The position numbers and the translations under genes were made by a program. Under the pieces are notes generated by a model, which worked only from the letters and a program-made list of their open reading frames with translations, was not told where the DNA came from and made no database searches. Shown here one piece after another: positions 37,615 through 46,594 of a stretch of 64,000 nucleotides of DNA; the first letter of the stretch is position 1, and each line of letters starts with the position of its first letter. Origin of the DNA: Candidatus Saccharimonadota bacterium (lineage in GTDB: Bacteria > Patescibacteriota > Saccharimonadia > Saccharimonadales > Saccharimonadaceae); contig JAQGHF010000005.1 in NCBI GenBank assembly GCA_028288995.1, positions 1 through 64,000 on the forward strand, given 5' to 3'.

Positions 37615-38868
37615 TTAACGGTGGTTTTGGTTCTGCATAGGAACGAAAGTGAAAGCTTTTCCGCTTGCACCACCACGACCAGTACGACCGATACGGTGAA
37701 CGTAGTCTTCGTAGGTTGCAGGTTGGTCGAAGTTAATCACGTGGCTCACGTTAGGGATATCAAGTCCACGGGCAGCAACGTCTGTTGCAACCATGATGTT
37801 TACCTTGTTATCTTTAAACGCTTTCAGCGCACGCTGTCGTTGTGACTGAGATTTGTTACCGTGAATGGCAACAGAACTAAAGCCGCTGTGTTCAAGGTGA
37901 TCAGAAAGACGTTGAACGCCAAACTTTGTTTCACCAAAGACAAGGACCTTATCAAAGTCTTCACCACCAAGCATGTTTACAAGTGTCTCAAGTTTGTGAT
38001 CTTTATCACGCGCTTCGACGATATCTTGTTCAACGTGTTCAGCTGTTTCAGCAGTACGAACAGAAACTTCAACAGGATTGTTAAGGAAGGTGTTTACGAG
38101 TGACTGAATTGTCGGCGTAATCGTTGCACTAAAGAATAGTGTCTGACGATCACGAGGTGTCTGGTCAACGATCTCACGAATGTCGTTGATGAATCCCATG
38201 TCGAGCATACGGTCAGCTTCGTCAAGGACGAGGAATTTGATCGTGTCGAGTTTGAGTTCACGGCGCTTCATAAGGTCCTTTAGACGACCTGGAGTCCCAA
38301 TGATGACGTGCGGACGACGACGGAGGTCGCGGATCTGACGTTCGATGTTCATTCCACCAACACAAAGTGCTGAGAAAAGACGCATGCCACGTGAGAATTC
38401 ACGGAACTGTTCGTCGATCTGTACAGCAAGCTCACGGGTTGGAGCCATGATCAGGACAGAGTTAAAGTCTTGACCACCACGAATCTTTTCGATAATCGGG
38501 AGGATGAAGGCTGCTGTTTTACCAGTACCAGTGTTTGCGAGTCCAATAACGTCTTTTCCATCTAGGATAAGTGGAATAGCTTGGTCTTGGATGGCGCTAG
38601 GAATTTTATAACCCTTTTCGATGATGTTGTGTTGAACATCTGGGCTAAAAGCAAAGTCCATGAACTCGTGCTTTGATTCGTAGATAACTTCTTCAGCTGC
38701 AGTCACTGCTTTGTTAATAAATTTGCTTGGGTGGATGTATGCTCCACGTCGGTTTCCACCACCGCCGCTTGAGCGTCGTTGGCCACCTTGGCTTTGACCA
38801 CCGAATGAACGGTGCCCTGGGCGTGCACCACGAGGTGCGGTTGATCGGTTTTGATTGCCGTATGGCAT
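37615..38868 (-). CDS. DEAD-box ATP-dependent RNA helicase
   Basis: A 417-residue helicase. A Gly/Arg/Ser-rich N-terminus (about 1-45) precedes the RecA-like core with the Q motif (IPSAIQDQAIP), ANTGTGKT, PTRELAVQ, VLDEADRMLDMGF, FFSATI and HRIGRTGRGG. It resembles RhlE/CshA-type enzymes that unwind mRNA or help ribosome assembly. RGG-like sequences usually sit at the C-terminus; here they are N-terminal. The 130-nt leader contains a TTCGT/ACGAA hairpin and T7 directly before the ribosome site. Confidence 0.94.
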   Translation of the reverse strand: MPYGNQNRSTAPRGARPGHRSFGGQSQGGQRRSSGGGGNRRGAYIHPSKFINKAVTAAEEVIYESKHEFMDFAFSPDVQHNIIEKGYKIPSAIQDQAIPLILDGKDVIGLANTGTGKTAAFILPIIEKIRGGQDFNSVLIMAPTRELAVQIDEQFREFSRGMRLFSALCVGGMNIERQIRDLRRRPHVIIGTPGRLKDLMKRRELKLDTIKFLVLDEADRMLDMGFINDIREIVDQTPRDRQTLFFSATITPTIQSLVNTFLNNPVEVSVRTAETAEHVEQDIVEARDKDHKLETLVNMLGGEDFDKVLVFGETKFGVQRLSDHLEHSGFSSVAIHGNKSQSQRQRALKAFKDNKVNIMVATDVAARGLDIPNVSHVINFDQPATYEDYVHRIGRTGRGGASGKAFTFVPMQNQNHR

Positions 38869-38892
38869 AAATGTTGGGTCCCTTTCTGGGAT

Positions 38893-38916
38893 AAAAAAAT
38901 ATTCGTAGCAGACGAA
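38893..38916 (-). terminator. Terminator-like hairpin in the DEAD-box leader
   Basis: TTCGT and ACGAA (five pairs, loop of five) followed on the minus strand by AT and seven T, about 25 nt before the helicase start codon. Confidence 0.45.
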
Positions 38917-39003
38917 CAGTCGAGAACCTTTTGATTTCTCATTAGGTACAAGTCTTAATCAACTAACCATGAGAGGCGGTATCCATTCGGATGCAATAGG
39001 TTC

Positions 39004-39032
39004 ATTATAGCACAAGCTACTTTGTTTGTCTA
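39004..39032 (-). promoter_or_regulatory. Promoter of the DEAD-box gene
   Basis: TAGACA (39032..39027), 17 nt, TATAAT (39009..39004). It gives a leader of about 130 nt, much longer than most in this window. Confidence 0.65.
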
Positions 39033-39084
39033 GAGCTAGCGCTAATTACGTAGGAGTATAATAAGGGAGAAAGAAGGAGGTGCT

Positions 39085-39471
39085 ATGTTACAAGGGAGTA
39101 AAGCATTTAGCGGATTTAGCGTGAAGGACTTGGATGAGGTCGAGGAATTTTATGGTCACATCCTCGAACTTGATGTGAAGAATACTGAGATGGGACTAGA
39201 GCTTCATTTAGGGAAGGAATTGATGATCTTCGTGTATGCAAAAGAGGATCATGTGCCTGCGACGTTTACCATTCTCAACTTCCCTGTCGATGATATTACT
39301 GAAGTGGTTGAACAGCTGAGCGCAAAAGGTGTTGAGTTTATCCGCTACGATTCTATGCCGGCACCTCAGGATGAATACGGTATCCTTCGCGGTAAGGCGG
39401 CTGGCTATGGTCCAGATATCGCCTGGTTTGCCGACCCTTCAGGAAATATTCTTTCCGTACTAAGCAACTAG
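39085..39471 (+). CDS. VOC/glyoxalase superfamily protein
   Basis: A 128-residue protein with two beta-alpha-beta-beta-beta modules: FSGFSVKDLDEVEEFYGHIL at the start and IAWFADPSGNILSVLS at the end, the latter carrying the conserved metal-site glycine/asparagine context. A fosfomycin- or bleomycin-resistance-like, glyoxalase I-like or other metal-dependent activity is possible; the substrate is unknown. AAGGAGGTG precedes the ATG. It ends 1 bp before the prenyl synthase stop. Confidence 0.85.
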   Translation: MLQGSKAFSGFSVKDLDEVEEFYGHILELDVKNTEMGLELHLGKELMIFVYAKEDHVPATFTILNFPVDDITEVVEQLSAKGVEFIRYDSMPAPQDEYGILRGKAAGYGPDIAWFADPSGNILSVLSN

Positions 39472-40560
39472 TTACTTATCTCGTTTGAGACAAAGATCAA
39501 TCAGCGCACCGAATGCCTTACGGTGCTGCGTATCAATGTCGAGTGATTCTAATAGCGCATGCGTATATTCTTGTAATGCGTTGATCTGGATCTCTACTGC
39601 CTCTTTGGCACCACTTTCAACGAGCAGTGTTTTTACTCGCTTGATATCTTTTTGAGTGATATCCTGCCGACCAAATAAGCCGTTAAACTCCTGTCGCTGA
39701 GCTTCGGTTGCATAGGTGTCGAACGCTTCGACCAGGAGCGTTCGCTTCCCTTCTTTGATATCGCTATCGATACTTTTACCTGTTTGTATCTCGTCCCCAA
39801 AGATACCCAGCAGGTCATCGCGAAGCTGATAGCCAATACCTAGCTGCTCCCCTAGTTTTTGGAGGATTTCTTGTTGCGCGCTACTTGCCTCGGCAAGCGT
39901 TGCTCCTATAAGAAATGGGCTGACAAACGAATAACTGGCTGTTTTCTCTTCGGCAATAACGAGTGGATCGGCGGCATCTTTGCCTCGAAACGAGGCTTCA
40001 GTATCAAGTAGTTCACCGGCAATAACATGAAACATAGCTTTTGCAATCAGTCGCTGGGCGGCAACGATAGCTGCAGGATTCGTTTTTGTTTCTGTCATAA
40101 GAATATATGTTTCTGAGATAAGGAGATCGCCTGCCAGGATAGCGGCGCTATTTGCATAATGTCTGCGATCTGCTTCGTCTTTAATCAGCTCTTCGTAGTG
40201 AATGAGGTACTCACCTGTCACATTTTTAACACCGTAACGAATGTCATCGCGGTCAATAATATCGTCGTGAACAAGCATTGCCATATGAAGGAGTTCAGCG
40301 GCTGCAGCAGCGGGGAGGATGGTTTCAGGTGGTTTCTTGCTGAATGCTTCATAGGTCAGCAGCGTCATGTATGAGCGAAGCCGCTTTCCACCTGCGATAT
40401 GGAGTTTTTGGATATCTTCCCAAAGGGTTTCGTAGTGAGGGCTGATGCGACGTGCATCCTCGATTAATTGCAGAAAGAGTGGGTTTAAGAAAGCATCAAT
40501 CATTGCTTTAGAAGCAGCTGGCTGGATAACTGATACTAGTATATTTTCCTCTTGTTCCAT
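39472..40560 (-). CDS. Polyprenyl diphosphate synthase
   Basis: A 362-residue trans-isoprenyl diphosphate synthase of the IspA/IspB family. The first Asp-rich motif is VHDDIIDRDD (about 95-104) and the second is LRDDLLGIFGDE; GKRLRSY is the diphosphate-binding block. The product (geranylgeranyl or longer) is not clear, but a lipid carrier or quinone-like chain is likely. No other isoprenoid genes are in the window. It is convergent with the VOC gene. Confidence 0.92.
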   Translation of the reverse strand: MEQEENILVSVIQPAASKAMIDAFLNPLFLQLIEDARRISPHYETLWEDIQKLHIAGGKRLRSYMTLLTYEAFSKKPPETILPAAAAAELLHMAMLVHDDIIDRDDIRYGVKNVTGEYLIHYEELIKDEADRRHYANSAAILAGDLLISETYILMTETKTNPAAIVAAQRLIAKAMFHVIAGELLDTEASFRGKDAADPLVIAEEKTASYSFVSPFLIGATLAEASSAQQEILQKLGEQLGIGYQLRDDLLGIFGDEIQTGKSIDSDIKEGKRTLLVEAFDTYATEAQRQEFNGLFGRQDITQKDIKRVKTLLVESGAKEAVEIQINALQEYTHALLESLDIDTQHRKAFGALIDLCLKRDK

Positions 40561-40594
40561 AGTATTCCACTATAGCATGAAGTATTTTGCAAAT

Positions 40595-40618
40595 TAAAAG
40601 AGCCCTGTTAGGGGCTCC
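40595..40618 (-). terminator. Terminator of the sortase operon
   Basis: GAGCCC and GGGCTC around TGTTAG, followed on the minus strand by CTTTTAATTT. It lies downstream of the sortase gene and upstream of the prenyl synthase start. Confidence 0.7.
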
Positions 40619-40700
40619 TTCAGCAACGAACAAGTCGAAGCTGGACGCAAAATGCGAATGGTGTCAGAGTCCGTCTGACTTGCGGTTTTTGGCTCACTTC

Positions 40701-41435
40701 CTAGCAGGATCCGGTGTTCGTCTGCTGCTGATTTAACTGCAGCGTGATCACCAGATTCTTGATCGTCGCGCCGTCACCGTAGTCACGGGCGCGGTCACAG
40801 GTAATCAGATACACAATACCCTGTGTCACCTTCTCTTTGCTGTAAACAACATTGAGTAGGGGCTTCAGGACCGAGTCCAGTTTGACAACGTTGTAGCAGA
40901 GTCGTCCTTTCTCCGTGGTGATGGCAACAGAGTTACCAACATGCACGTCGCGGAGGTGCTGGAAAGCACCTTGCTTGTCCTTGTCCCACGTCCACGGAGT
41001 GGTATGGGCCAGGATGCGTCCGCTTGACTGAGCGTCGGTTCCGAAGAGACCGCCGCCTGCTACTGTTGAGTCCCAGACGAGACTCGATTCCCATTTTCCG
41101 GGAGGTTCAACTTCGCCGTTCTTGGCGTCGTTCATCGCCTTCGTCCATTGCTGGATCGGATTTGATGTTCCTCCTGCCAACTTCGACGAATCGAAGCTAA
41201 TGTTTGGGATTTCGAGTCGAACCGGCGCGCTGGTCGGTATGACGACATTACTCTCGGGCACCGCTGATGACGGCACCGGCGTGACTTCCACTGGATGCCA
41301 CACCGATGCCGTTGACGGTGGCGAGGTCGGCGTTGCTCGATGCGGACTGAAAACAGACCATATCGAGGTAACCAACCCCGCCACCGCTATAACAGCGAAT
41401 ACTGCGCCGAGAGCCTTACGGCGTCTCGACACCAC
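40701..41435 (-). CDS. Sortase (class E/F-like)
   Basis: A 244-residue transpeptidase. One N-terminal membrane helix (9-29) and a Pro/Ser-rich linker precede a sortase barrel with His144 in ILAHT and Cys213 in LITC; the arginine could be Arg215 or Arg217. It would cleave a sorting signal and attach the protein to the cell wall. The substrate gene lies directly upstream and overlaps the GTG start by 20 bp, so the pair is coupled. Codons are much richer in G/C than neighbouring genes, and class E/F sortases are mainly actinobacterial, so transfer is likely. Confidence 0.83.
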   Translation of the reverse strand: MVSRRRKALGAVFAVIAVAGLVTSIWSVFSPHRATPTSPPSTASVWHPVEVTPVPSSAVPESNVVIPTSAPVRLEIPNISFDSSKLAGGTSNPIQQWTKAMNDAKNGEVEPPGKWESSLVWDSTVAGGGLFGTDAQSSGRILAHTTPWTWDKDKQGAFQHLRDVHVGNSVAITTEKGRLCYNVVKLDSVLKPLLNVVYSKEKVTQGIVYLITCDRARDYGDGATIKNLVITLQLNQQQTNTGSC

Positions 41436-43221
41436 TGTTGTTACGGTTCCGCTTGGGGCGGAAGACCACGAGCAGAGCGATGATCGCCATGATCGCAGCC
41501 GTCATGCCACCGATGCTCCACGGTGAAATGGAGTTGCTGGCCGAGGCGCTGGATGCGCCCGGCTGGCTGCCGCTCAGACCCGTGTTCGCGCCACCGTTAC
41601 TGGACGGGATGACCGTCGCAGGCGTGGTGGGCGTGGGGGTCGGCGTCGGTGTGGTGGTCGGGCACTCGGCTACCTTCGTGAACGGGTGTGTCCACTGAGC
41701 AACCGGGATGCCATCGACTGTTGCCAGAACGTAGGTGTCACCTTCGCCAGGCTCAGGGATTGTTCCCGAGCCTTGCTGGATGAACGTGACCGTAACGGTG
41801 CGAGCACCGTCTTTGGTCGTCGTGTCTGCGACGTTGTAGCCACCCAGTCCATCGATGTGGTACTCGCTGTAGATCGTCGTGTCTCCCGTTGTGGGATCCG
41901 TGGACGGTTTCAGCGAGCCATCGTACACCGCTCCTGGGATGGCGTACGAACCAGGGACGCCACACTGCTGGCTGTTGCTGTCAGTGAACGTTACGTTGAC
42001 CGGGTGCACCACCACAGGGGTGTTGCAATCCGTCAAAACGTTACTGATGTCAGTCAGCGAAACCTCACCGGACTTAACCTCAATGGTAGCAGAGCCACCG
42101 AAGGAGTCTTCGCCCAGAGAGATGTCCCCTGTGTATTCCTCGCCTGCCTTCACGACATGAACTTTGGGCTCCTTAACCCCATTAATGAGGATCTGGAACG
42201 AAGTGTCGTTGGTGCCGGCGACGAAGTGGAACGTCAGGTTCGGCCCGTCTGCGGTGCAGACGGACGTGACCGTGGCGCTGGGTGCAACCACGATCGGAGG
42301 AGCAGCACACTCGATCGAATCCGCAGAGACGAACGTCAACGTCGCAGTCACCGGGGTGACATCGACGAGGTCGCTCGAACTGGCATCTGCACCACTAATG
42401 GTGTAGGTGCCAACTCCATAGGGGGGCTGGCCGTTAAAGCCGGTGCCTGCCTCGAGAGTCTGCGTGTCGGTTCCCTTGGTAATCGTCCAAACGACACCTT
42501 CCTGACCCGTAAGGGTCAGTGTGTTGGTACCTTCGACCGTGTAGGTCTCGGTGTTACACGTGTAGGTGCTGGAGTTGTACGTTGGGGTGACCTGGGTGTG
42601 AACCGTCGGAACAATGCAGTCGGCATTGTAGATCGCTTGGCCTTCGGTGGTCCAATTCAGACCATCGTGAACACCCGCGAGTGGTGGGATGATGTCCCCC
42701 CATTCGGTGTGGGTGTCCTTCAGCTGCTGGGCGACTGCCGTGGTGCTGGCGAGCGGACCTTGGTGCTCACCGTAGTGGTCACCTTTGCCCACGCCGTCCA
42801 CGGCATCAGCGTCGACCGTGATGCTCTCGTACGGGTTGGTTACCGAGTTGGTTCCGTGGCAGATCGTCACCTTGACGGTCGGCGGCGGCGAGTTGGTCGG
42901 CTGGGGCTTCGCGTCCGAGGACACGATATTCGCTTCCGGTGTTGGAGTCGCCGTGTCAGTCGCCACAGGGGCGACTGGCGCAGCTGTTTCTGGCGCGGGA
43001 GCTTCCGGTGCGGTTGTTTCCGGTGCAGGAGCTTCCGGTGCGGGAGCAGCAGCGGGTGTCGGGTCCGGTGAGGGACTCGGATCCACTGTGGCGACGGCGG
43101 GCGTCGCGGCAGGATCGGGAACTCCGTCTGCGGCATTAGCTGCCGAGACGGTACCGAGAAAGAGCATTGCGGAAACGGTACATACCGCCGCAGCGCTCTT
43201 CATGAAACGAGAGACCCTCAC
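41416..43221 (-). CDS. Sortase-substrate surface protein
   Basis: A 601-residue secreted protein starting at GTG 43221 (AAAGGAG six nt upstream). A signal peptide (to about residue 32) leads into a Pro/Ala/Glu-rich repeat stretch (PAPEAPAPET-type), an ICHGTNSVTNPYESI domain common in actinobacterial surface proteins, and several beta-rich, cysteine-paired domains. The end has GANTG, an LAXTG-like variant, then a Ser/Ala spacer, a membrane helix and RPKRNRNN. The GC-rich codons match the sortase gene, not the flanks. It probably decorates the cell wall and may aid host binding. Confidence 0.83.
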   Translation of the reverse strand: MRVSRFMKSAAAVCTVSAMLFLGTVSAANAADGVPDPAATPAVATVDPSPSPDPTPAAAPAPEAPAPETTAPEAPAPETAAPVAPVATDTATPTPEANIVSSDAKPQPTNSPPPTVKVTICHGTNSVTNPYESITVDADAVDGVGKGDHYGEHQGPLASTTAVAQQLKDTHTEWGDIIPPLAGVHDGLNWTTEGQAIYNADCIVPTVHTQVTPTYNSSTYTCNTETYTVEGTNTLTLTGQEGVVWTITKGTDTQTLEAGTGFNGQPPYGVGTYTISGADASSSDLVDVTPVTATLTFVSADSIECAAPPIVVAPSATVTSVCTADGPNLTFHFVAGTNDTSFQILINGVKEPKVHVVKAGEEYTGDISLGEDSFGGSATIEVKSGEVSLTDISNVLTDCNTPVVVHPVNVTFTDSNSQQCGVPGSYAIPGAVYDGSLKPSTDPTTGDTTIYSEYHIDGLGGYNVADTTTKDGARTVTVTFIQQGSGTIPEPGEGDTYVLATVDGIPVAQWTHPFTKVAECPTTTPTPTPTPTTPATVIPSSNGGANTGLSGSQPGASSASASNSISPWSIGGMTAAIMAIIALLVVFRPKRNRNNSGVETP

Positions 43222-43293
43222 GAGGGACTCCTTTCTTTCGAGGTGGGAACACCAGAGGTACTGGTGCTTGTGAAAAAATGTAGTGAGCCTAAA

Positions 43294-43322
43294 ATTTAAG
43301 GTGCCACCAAGGCACCTTAAAT
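43294..43322. repeat. Perfect hairpin in the surface-protein leader
   Basis: ATTTAAGGTGCC and GGCACCTTAAAT (12 bp perfect) around ACCAA, followed on the minus strand by TTTT. It lies about 20 nt after the predicted transcription start of the sortase-substrate operon. Confidence 0.8.
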
Positions 43323-43345
43323 CAAAGGTCCACAGCAACCTATCA

Positions 43346-43374
43346 ATTATAGCATATAATCAGTGAAATGTAAA
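43346..43374 (-). promoter_or_regulatory. Promoter of the surface-protein/sortase operon
   Basis: TTTACA (43374..43369), 17 nt, TATAAT (43351..43346). Unlike the genes it drives, the promoter region is A/T-rich and looks native. Confidence 0.78.
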
Positions 43375-43409
43375 TATACACAAGCAACACAACAGATATA
43401 AATCAACGC

Positions 43410-43440
43410 TTGACGCTCATGCTATACGCGGGTGTATACT
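43410..43440 (+). promoter_or_regulatory. Promoter of the 83-residue protein gene
   Basis: TTGACG (43410..43415) and TATACT (43435..43440) with 19 nt between, or TGTATA at 17 nt. It is divergent from the surface-protein promoter. Confidence 0.55.
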
Positions 43441-43446
43441 AAATAC

Positions 43447-43741
43447 AGTCATATAAGTACTTCTCCCTCTGCGAGGATACGGGATTTCCACTTATAGGCT
43501 TATACAGAAGCCACCAACCGATACCATGCACACCCCTAGTTAACGAGGAAGGCGCCCCTGGAAATCGATACAATTCTCCGTGATATTTAGTAAACAGGCA
43601 GATGAGTCAAAGCGGTCTCTCTCCCCTCTCTAAATCTCTCCTCTCCGAATGGAATTCAAAGCCGCTGCTGACCAAAATAATGTTGTCAGCCTTTTTGCGT
43701 TACTTGTATCAAACAACAAACTTATTTGGAGAATAACAATT
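43447..43741 (+). promoter_or_regulatory. Long structured 5' leader, possible riboregulator
   Basis: About 295 nt without a gene. GATTTCCA (near 43488) pairs with TGGAAATC (near 43559), enclosing a GGCTT/AAGCC hairpin, a C-rich tract and GAGGAAGGCGCC. A pyrimidine-rich tract follows (43616..43646). GCTGAC (43667..43672) pairs with GTCAGC (43685..43690) with TTTTT directly after, forming a terminator-like stem about 50 nt before the start codon. The aptamer-then-terminator layout resembles a riboswitch, but no known class fits. Confidence 0.45.
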
Positions 43742-43993
43742 ATGAATCGTATCACTATCAACGAAGAAATCGCCGTCACAAAAATGGGTTTCAAGAAGGA
43801 TCTTTCTGCGTATCCACGACGTATGGAATTCCGTGGCACAATCTACGAGTTCCTCGACGCAGGGCTTCGCTGCCTTATCCGTTCAGGTGAACAGATGGCA
43901 GAGATTATCACACTCACTGACGGTCAGTCTCAATACCGCCTTCGTAGCGATAACCACGGGGGTAATTGGACGTTACTGAGTATCATCTCGTAA
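43742..43993 (+). CDS. 83-residue protein of unknown function
   Basis: An unrecognised soluble protein: NEEIAVTKMGFKKDLSAYPRRMEF, then strand-rich segments (GTIYEFLDAGLRCLIR, AEIITLTDGQSQYRLRSD) ending GGNWTLLSIIS. The strand pattern suggests a small beta-barrel. TTGGAG lies about 10 nt before the ATG at 43742; a longer reading starting at 43649 lies inside the leader hairpin. A terminator follows. The long leader suggests regulated expression. Confidence 0.65.
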   Translation: MNRITINEEIAVTKMGFKKDLSAYPRRMEFRGTIYEFLDAGLRCLIRSGEQMAEIITLTDGQSQYRLRSDNHGGNWTLLSIIS

Positions 43994-44012
43994 TGCCCAT
44001 TTCTATGGTCTG

Positions 44013-44041
44013 AAAACCCGGCTGATGGTAGCCGGGTTTTT
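44013..44041. terminator. Bidirectional terminator
   Basis: AAAACCCGGCT and AGCCGGGTTTT (11 bp perfect) around GATGGT, between the 83-residue gene and the convergent P-type ATPase gene. Confidence 0.9.
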
Positions 44042-44055
44042 ATTTGCCTATCACT

Positions 44056-46587
44056 TTATTCTTGAGGGTCTTTGATAACTCGTCGACCATAGAATTTGTG
44101 AATCTCAACAACCAGGATTGGTGTGGCAAATGCAATCAGGCTCGTTGTATAAAGATCGCCAAGGGCAATTGGATGAATGTTCAGCAGACCTTGTAATGGA
44201 CCAAATACCGCCAAGATTTGCAGAATGACAGATATGGTGAGACCGATATAGAATGACTTGTTGATGACCTTGAGGCGTGTAAAGACTGATTGAAAAGTGC
44301 TTCGAGCGTTAAAAGCATTTGCCCATTGCATGACAACCAATGCACAGAAAGTGACGGTGTGTCCATAATCTGCACTGTATTTGAGACTAAAGTAGGCATA
44401 CATTGAGATAGCAAGAACGGCCATGGTGACGGCGACCAAAACAGTTCGAAAGATCATATACCTGCTGAGAAGCGGTGCTGTTGGAGAAATTGGTTTCATA
44501 CGCATGATATGTTTCTCGCCCGGTTCTAGACCAAGCGGGATCACCATAGCTGTATCCGTCACAAGGTTGACCCATAGAATCTGTACTGGCGAGAGTGGCA
44601 TCGGAAAGCCAAGCGCGATAGAGATAACGGCGGTCGCAGCTTCACCAGTGTTAGTAGAAAGCAGGTAAAAGAGCATACGACGGATATTAGAGAAGATAAT
44701 CCGCCCCTCTTTCATCGCACGAATAATACTCTCAAAGTCGTTATTGAGGAGGATAATATCGCCAGCATCCTTGGCAATTTGAGAGCCACTTCCCATTGCA
44801 ACACCAACATGGGCACTCGATAAGGCTGGAACGTCGTTCACGCCGTCACCGGTCATGGCGGTAACTTCTTTAATCTTGAGCGCTTGCAAGATACGGAATT
44901 TGTTCTCGGGCGTCACGCGTGAGAAAACGAAGGAGGACTCAACGCGTTTTTGAAGTTGCTTATCTGTTAAATCGCCAATAAGGCGGCTGTCGAAGACTTG
45001 TTCGCGTGATTGAATGAGCCCCAGTTGCCTCCCGATGTGGTACGCGGTCTCAAAGTGGTCTCCGGTGATCATGCGGACGGTGACACCAGCAAGCTGTGCC
45101 GTGGTAATGGCTCGCCTCGCAGTGGGACGGAGGGTGTCGGCAACGGCGAGGAATCCAACGAAGGTAAACATGTGATGTGATGACAGCTCTTCGAATGCTT
45201 CAACTGGACTTTTGAGGCTACCAGTCGCTAGGGCAATGACGCGGTAGCCCTGGGACGTCAGTGATTGCAATGCTTTCTCGGCTTCTTTCATGTCGTGAGT
45301 CGAGAGGTGGCTCCGATCTAAAACTTGCTCTGGTGCTCCTTTCACGACCAGCTCATAGACGCCTTCATGGTGCCAGATGTTACCGCTCATTGAGAAGGCT
45401 TGGTTGAACGGAAGTTTCTTAATAGGCTCGCCTTTTAGCTGGACAAGGTCTTCGGCCTCCGTAAATTCAATCATGGCGATATCCAGTGGATCTCTGGTGT
45501 GCTCGCCGTGGTGGTTGATGGTTCGATGCGCAATGGTGGGAAGATGGTGAGGATTTTTCTCTGGTTGCCAGGTTTCTTGCACAGAAAGTTTGTTCTCGGT
45601 GAGCGTTCCCGTTTTATCCGTTGCGATGGTGGTAATAACACCAATTGTTTCAATCGCTTTCATGCTACGAACAAGTGCCTTTTTTGCGGCCATGCGACGC
45701 ATCCCAAGGACAAGAATGACGGAGATCGCGACGGGTAGACTCTCTGGGACAGCTGACACAGCTAAGGCGAGAACGAAGCGAAGTGCCTCGGTAAACTCAA
45801 TACCGCGCCAGGTTGCAAGAATGAAGGCTCCGACTGCCAGTCCACCGACTGCCATCACAATGTAACCAAGGAGTTTGTCTATCTTCTTTTGCACAGGGCT
45901 GGTGTTGGCATCAGATGATTTTCGCGACAATGCAGCAATACGCCCAAACTCAGTAGCGTTGCCGGTATATACAACGACACCAGTCGCCTGCCCCGAGACG
46001 ATAAATGCACCTTGAAACAGCATATTAATCTGTTCATACACTTCTTTTTTGCTTTCAAGTGTGTTGGTGATTTTACTTACGGGCACCGATTCACCGGTAA
46101 GCATTGCCTCATCAACACGGAGTGTGTTGGCAGTAATCAGTCGAATGTCCGCCGGGATCTTATCACCCTCATTTAGTTGGATAATATCGCCAGGTACTAG
46201 TTCTGAGTCATCAATATAGCGGGTTTCGCCACCACGGATCACTTCGACTCTTTGGGCAGTATGCTTTTGTAGGGAACGAAGAATGCGTTCAGTGGTAAAC
46301 CGTTGCACGTAGTAAATGACGGCACTGGTCGCCATAATGACTAGGATAATGATGGCGTCAAATAGTGCATGGTGAAAGAGACTAATAACGACAGCAATGA
46401 AGAGCACCAGCATAAAGACGTTGATGAATGGCTCGGCTAATTTTCGCCACAAGGGATCGCTTTTGATGCGAATAGCGTTATAGCCGTACTTCTGAAGACG
46501 TAGCTCTACTTCGTGACGAGATAAACCCTTCGGTCCGGTGCCTAGCGCTTCGTAGGTATCCTCGATCGACGTATGGTAATAAAGCAT
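44056..46587 (-). CDS. P-type cation-transporting ATPase (P2 type)
   Basis: An 843-residue pump with the cation ATPase N-terminal domain, actuator motif LTGESVPVSK, phosphorylation site DKTGTLTEN (Asp near 323), and hinge TGDGVNDVPALSSAHVGVAMG. About ten hydrophobic helices are seen, the last four in the C-terminal 200 residues. It resembles bacterial Ca2+/Mn2+ or Na+/K+-like P2 ATPases; the ion is not decided by the motifs I can see. A TACAAT box lies 7 nt before the ATG. Confidence 0.93.
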   Translation of the reverse strand: MLYYHTSIEDTYEALGTGPKGLSRHEVELRLQKYGYNAIRIKSDPLWRKLAEPFINVFMLVLFIAVVISLFHHALFDAIIILVIMATSAVIYYVQRFTTERILRSLQKHTAQRVEVIRGGETRYIDDSELVPGDIIQLNEGDKIPADIRLITANTLRVDEAMLTGESVPVSKITNTLESKKEVYEQINMLFQGAFIVSGQATGVVVYTGNATEFGRIAALSRKSSDANTSPVQKKIDKLLGYIVMAVGGLAVGAFILATWRGIEFTEALRFVLALAVSAVPESLPVAISVILVLGMRRMAAKKALVRSMKAIETIGVITTIATDKTGTLTENKLSVQETWQPEKNPHHLPTIAHRTINHHGEHTRDPLDIAMIEFTEAEDLVQLKGEPIKKLPFNQAFSMSGNIWHHEGVYELVVKGAPEQVLDRSHLSTHDMKEAEKALQSLTSQGYRVIALATGSLKSPVEAFEELSSHHMFTFVGFLAVADTLRPTARRAITTAQLAGVTVRMITGDHFETAYHIGRQLGLIQSREQVFDSRLIGDLTDKQLQKRVESSFVFSRVTPENKFRILQALKIKEVTAMTGDGVNDVPALSSAHVGVAMGSGSQIAKDAGDIILLNNDFESIIRAMKEGRIIFSNIRRMLFYLLSTNTGEAATAVISIALGFPMPLSPVQILWVNLVTDTAMVIPLGLEPGEKHIMRMKPISPTAPLLSRYMIFRTVLVAVTMAVLAISMYAYFSLKYSADYGHTVTFCALVVMQWANAFNARSTFQSVFTRLKVINKSFYIGLTISVILQILAVFGPLQGLLNIHPIALGDLYTTSLIAFATPILVVEIHKFYGRRVIKDPQE

Positions 46588-46594
46588 TAGCTCT

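Noticed and set aside
41686..43071. 461-codon reading frame on the plus strand antisense to the surface-protein gene
   Set aside because: It exists only because the GC-rich opposite gene has few stops; it has no promoter, ribosome site or recognisable motif, while the minus-strand protein has a signal peptide and sorting signal.
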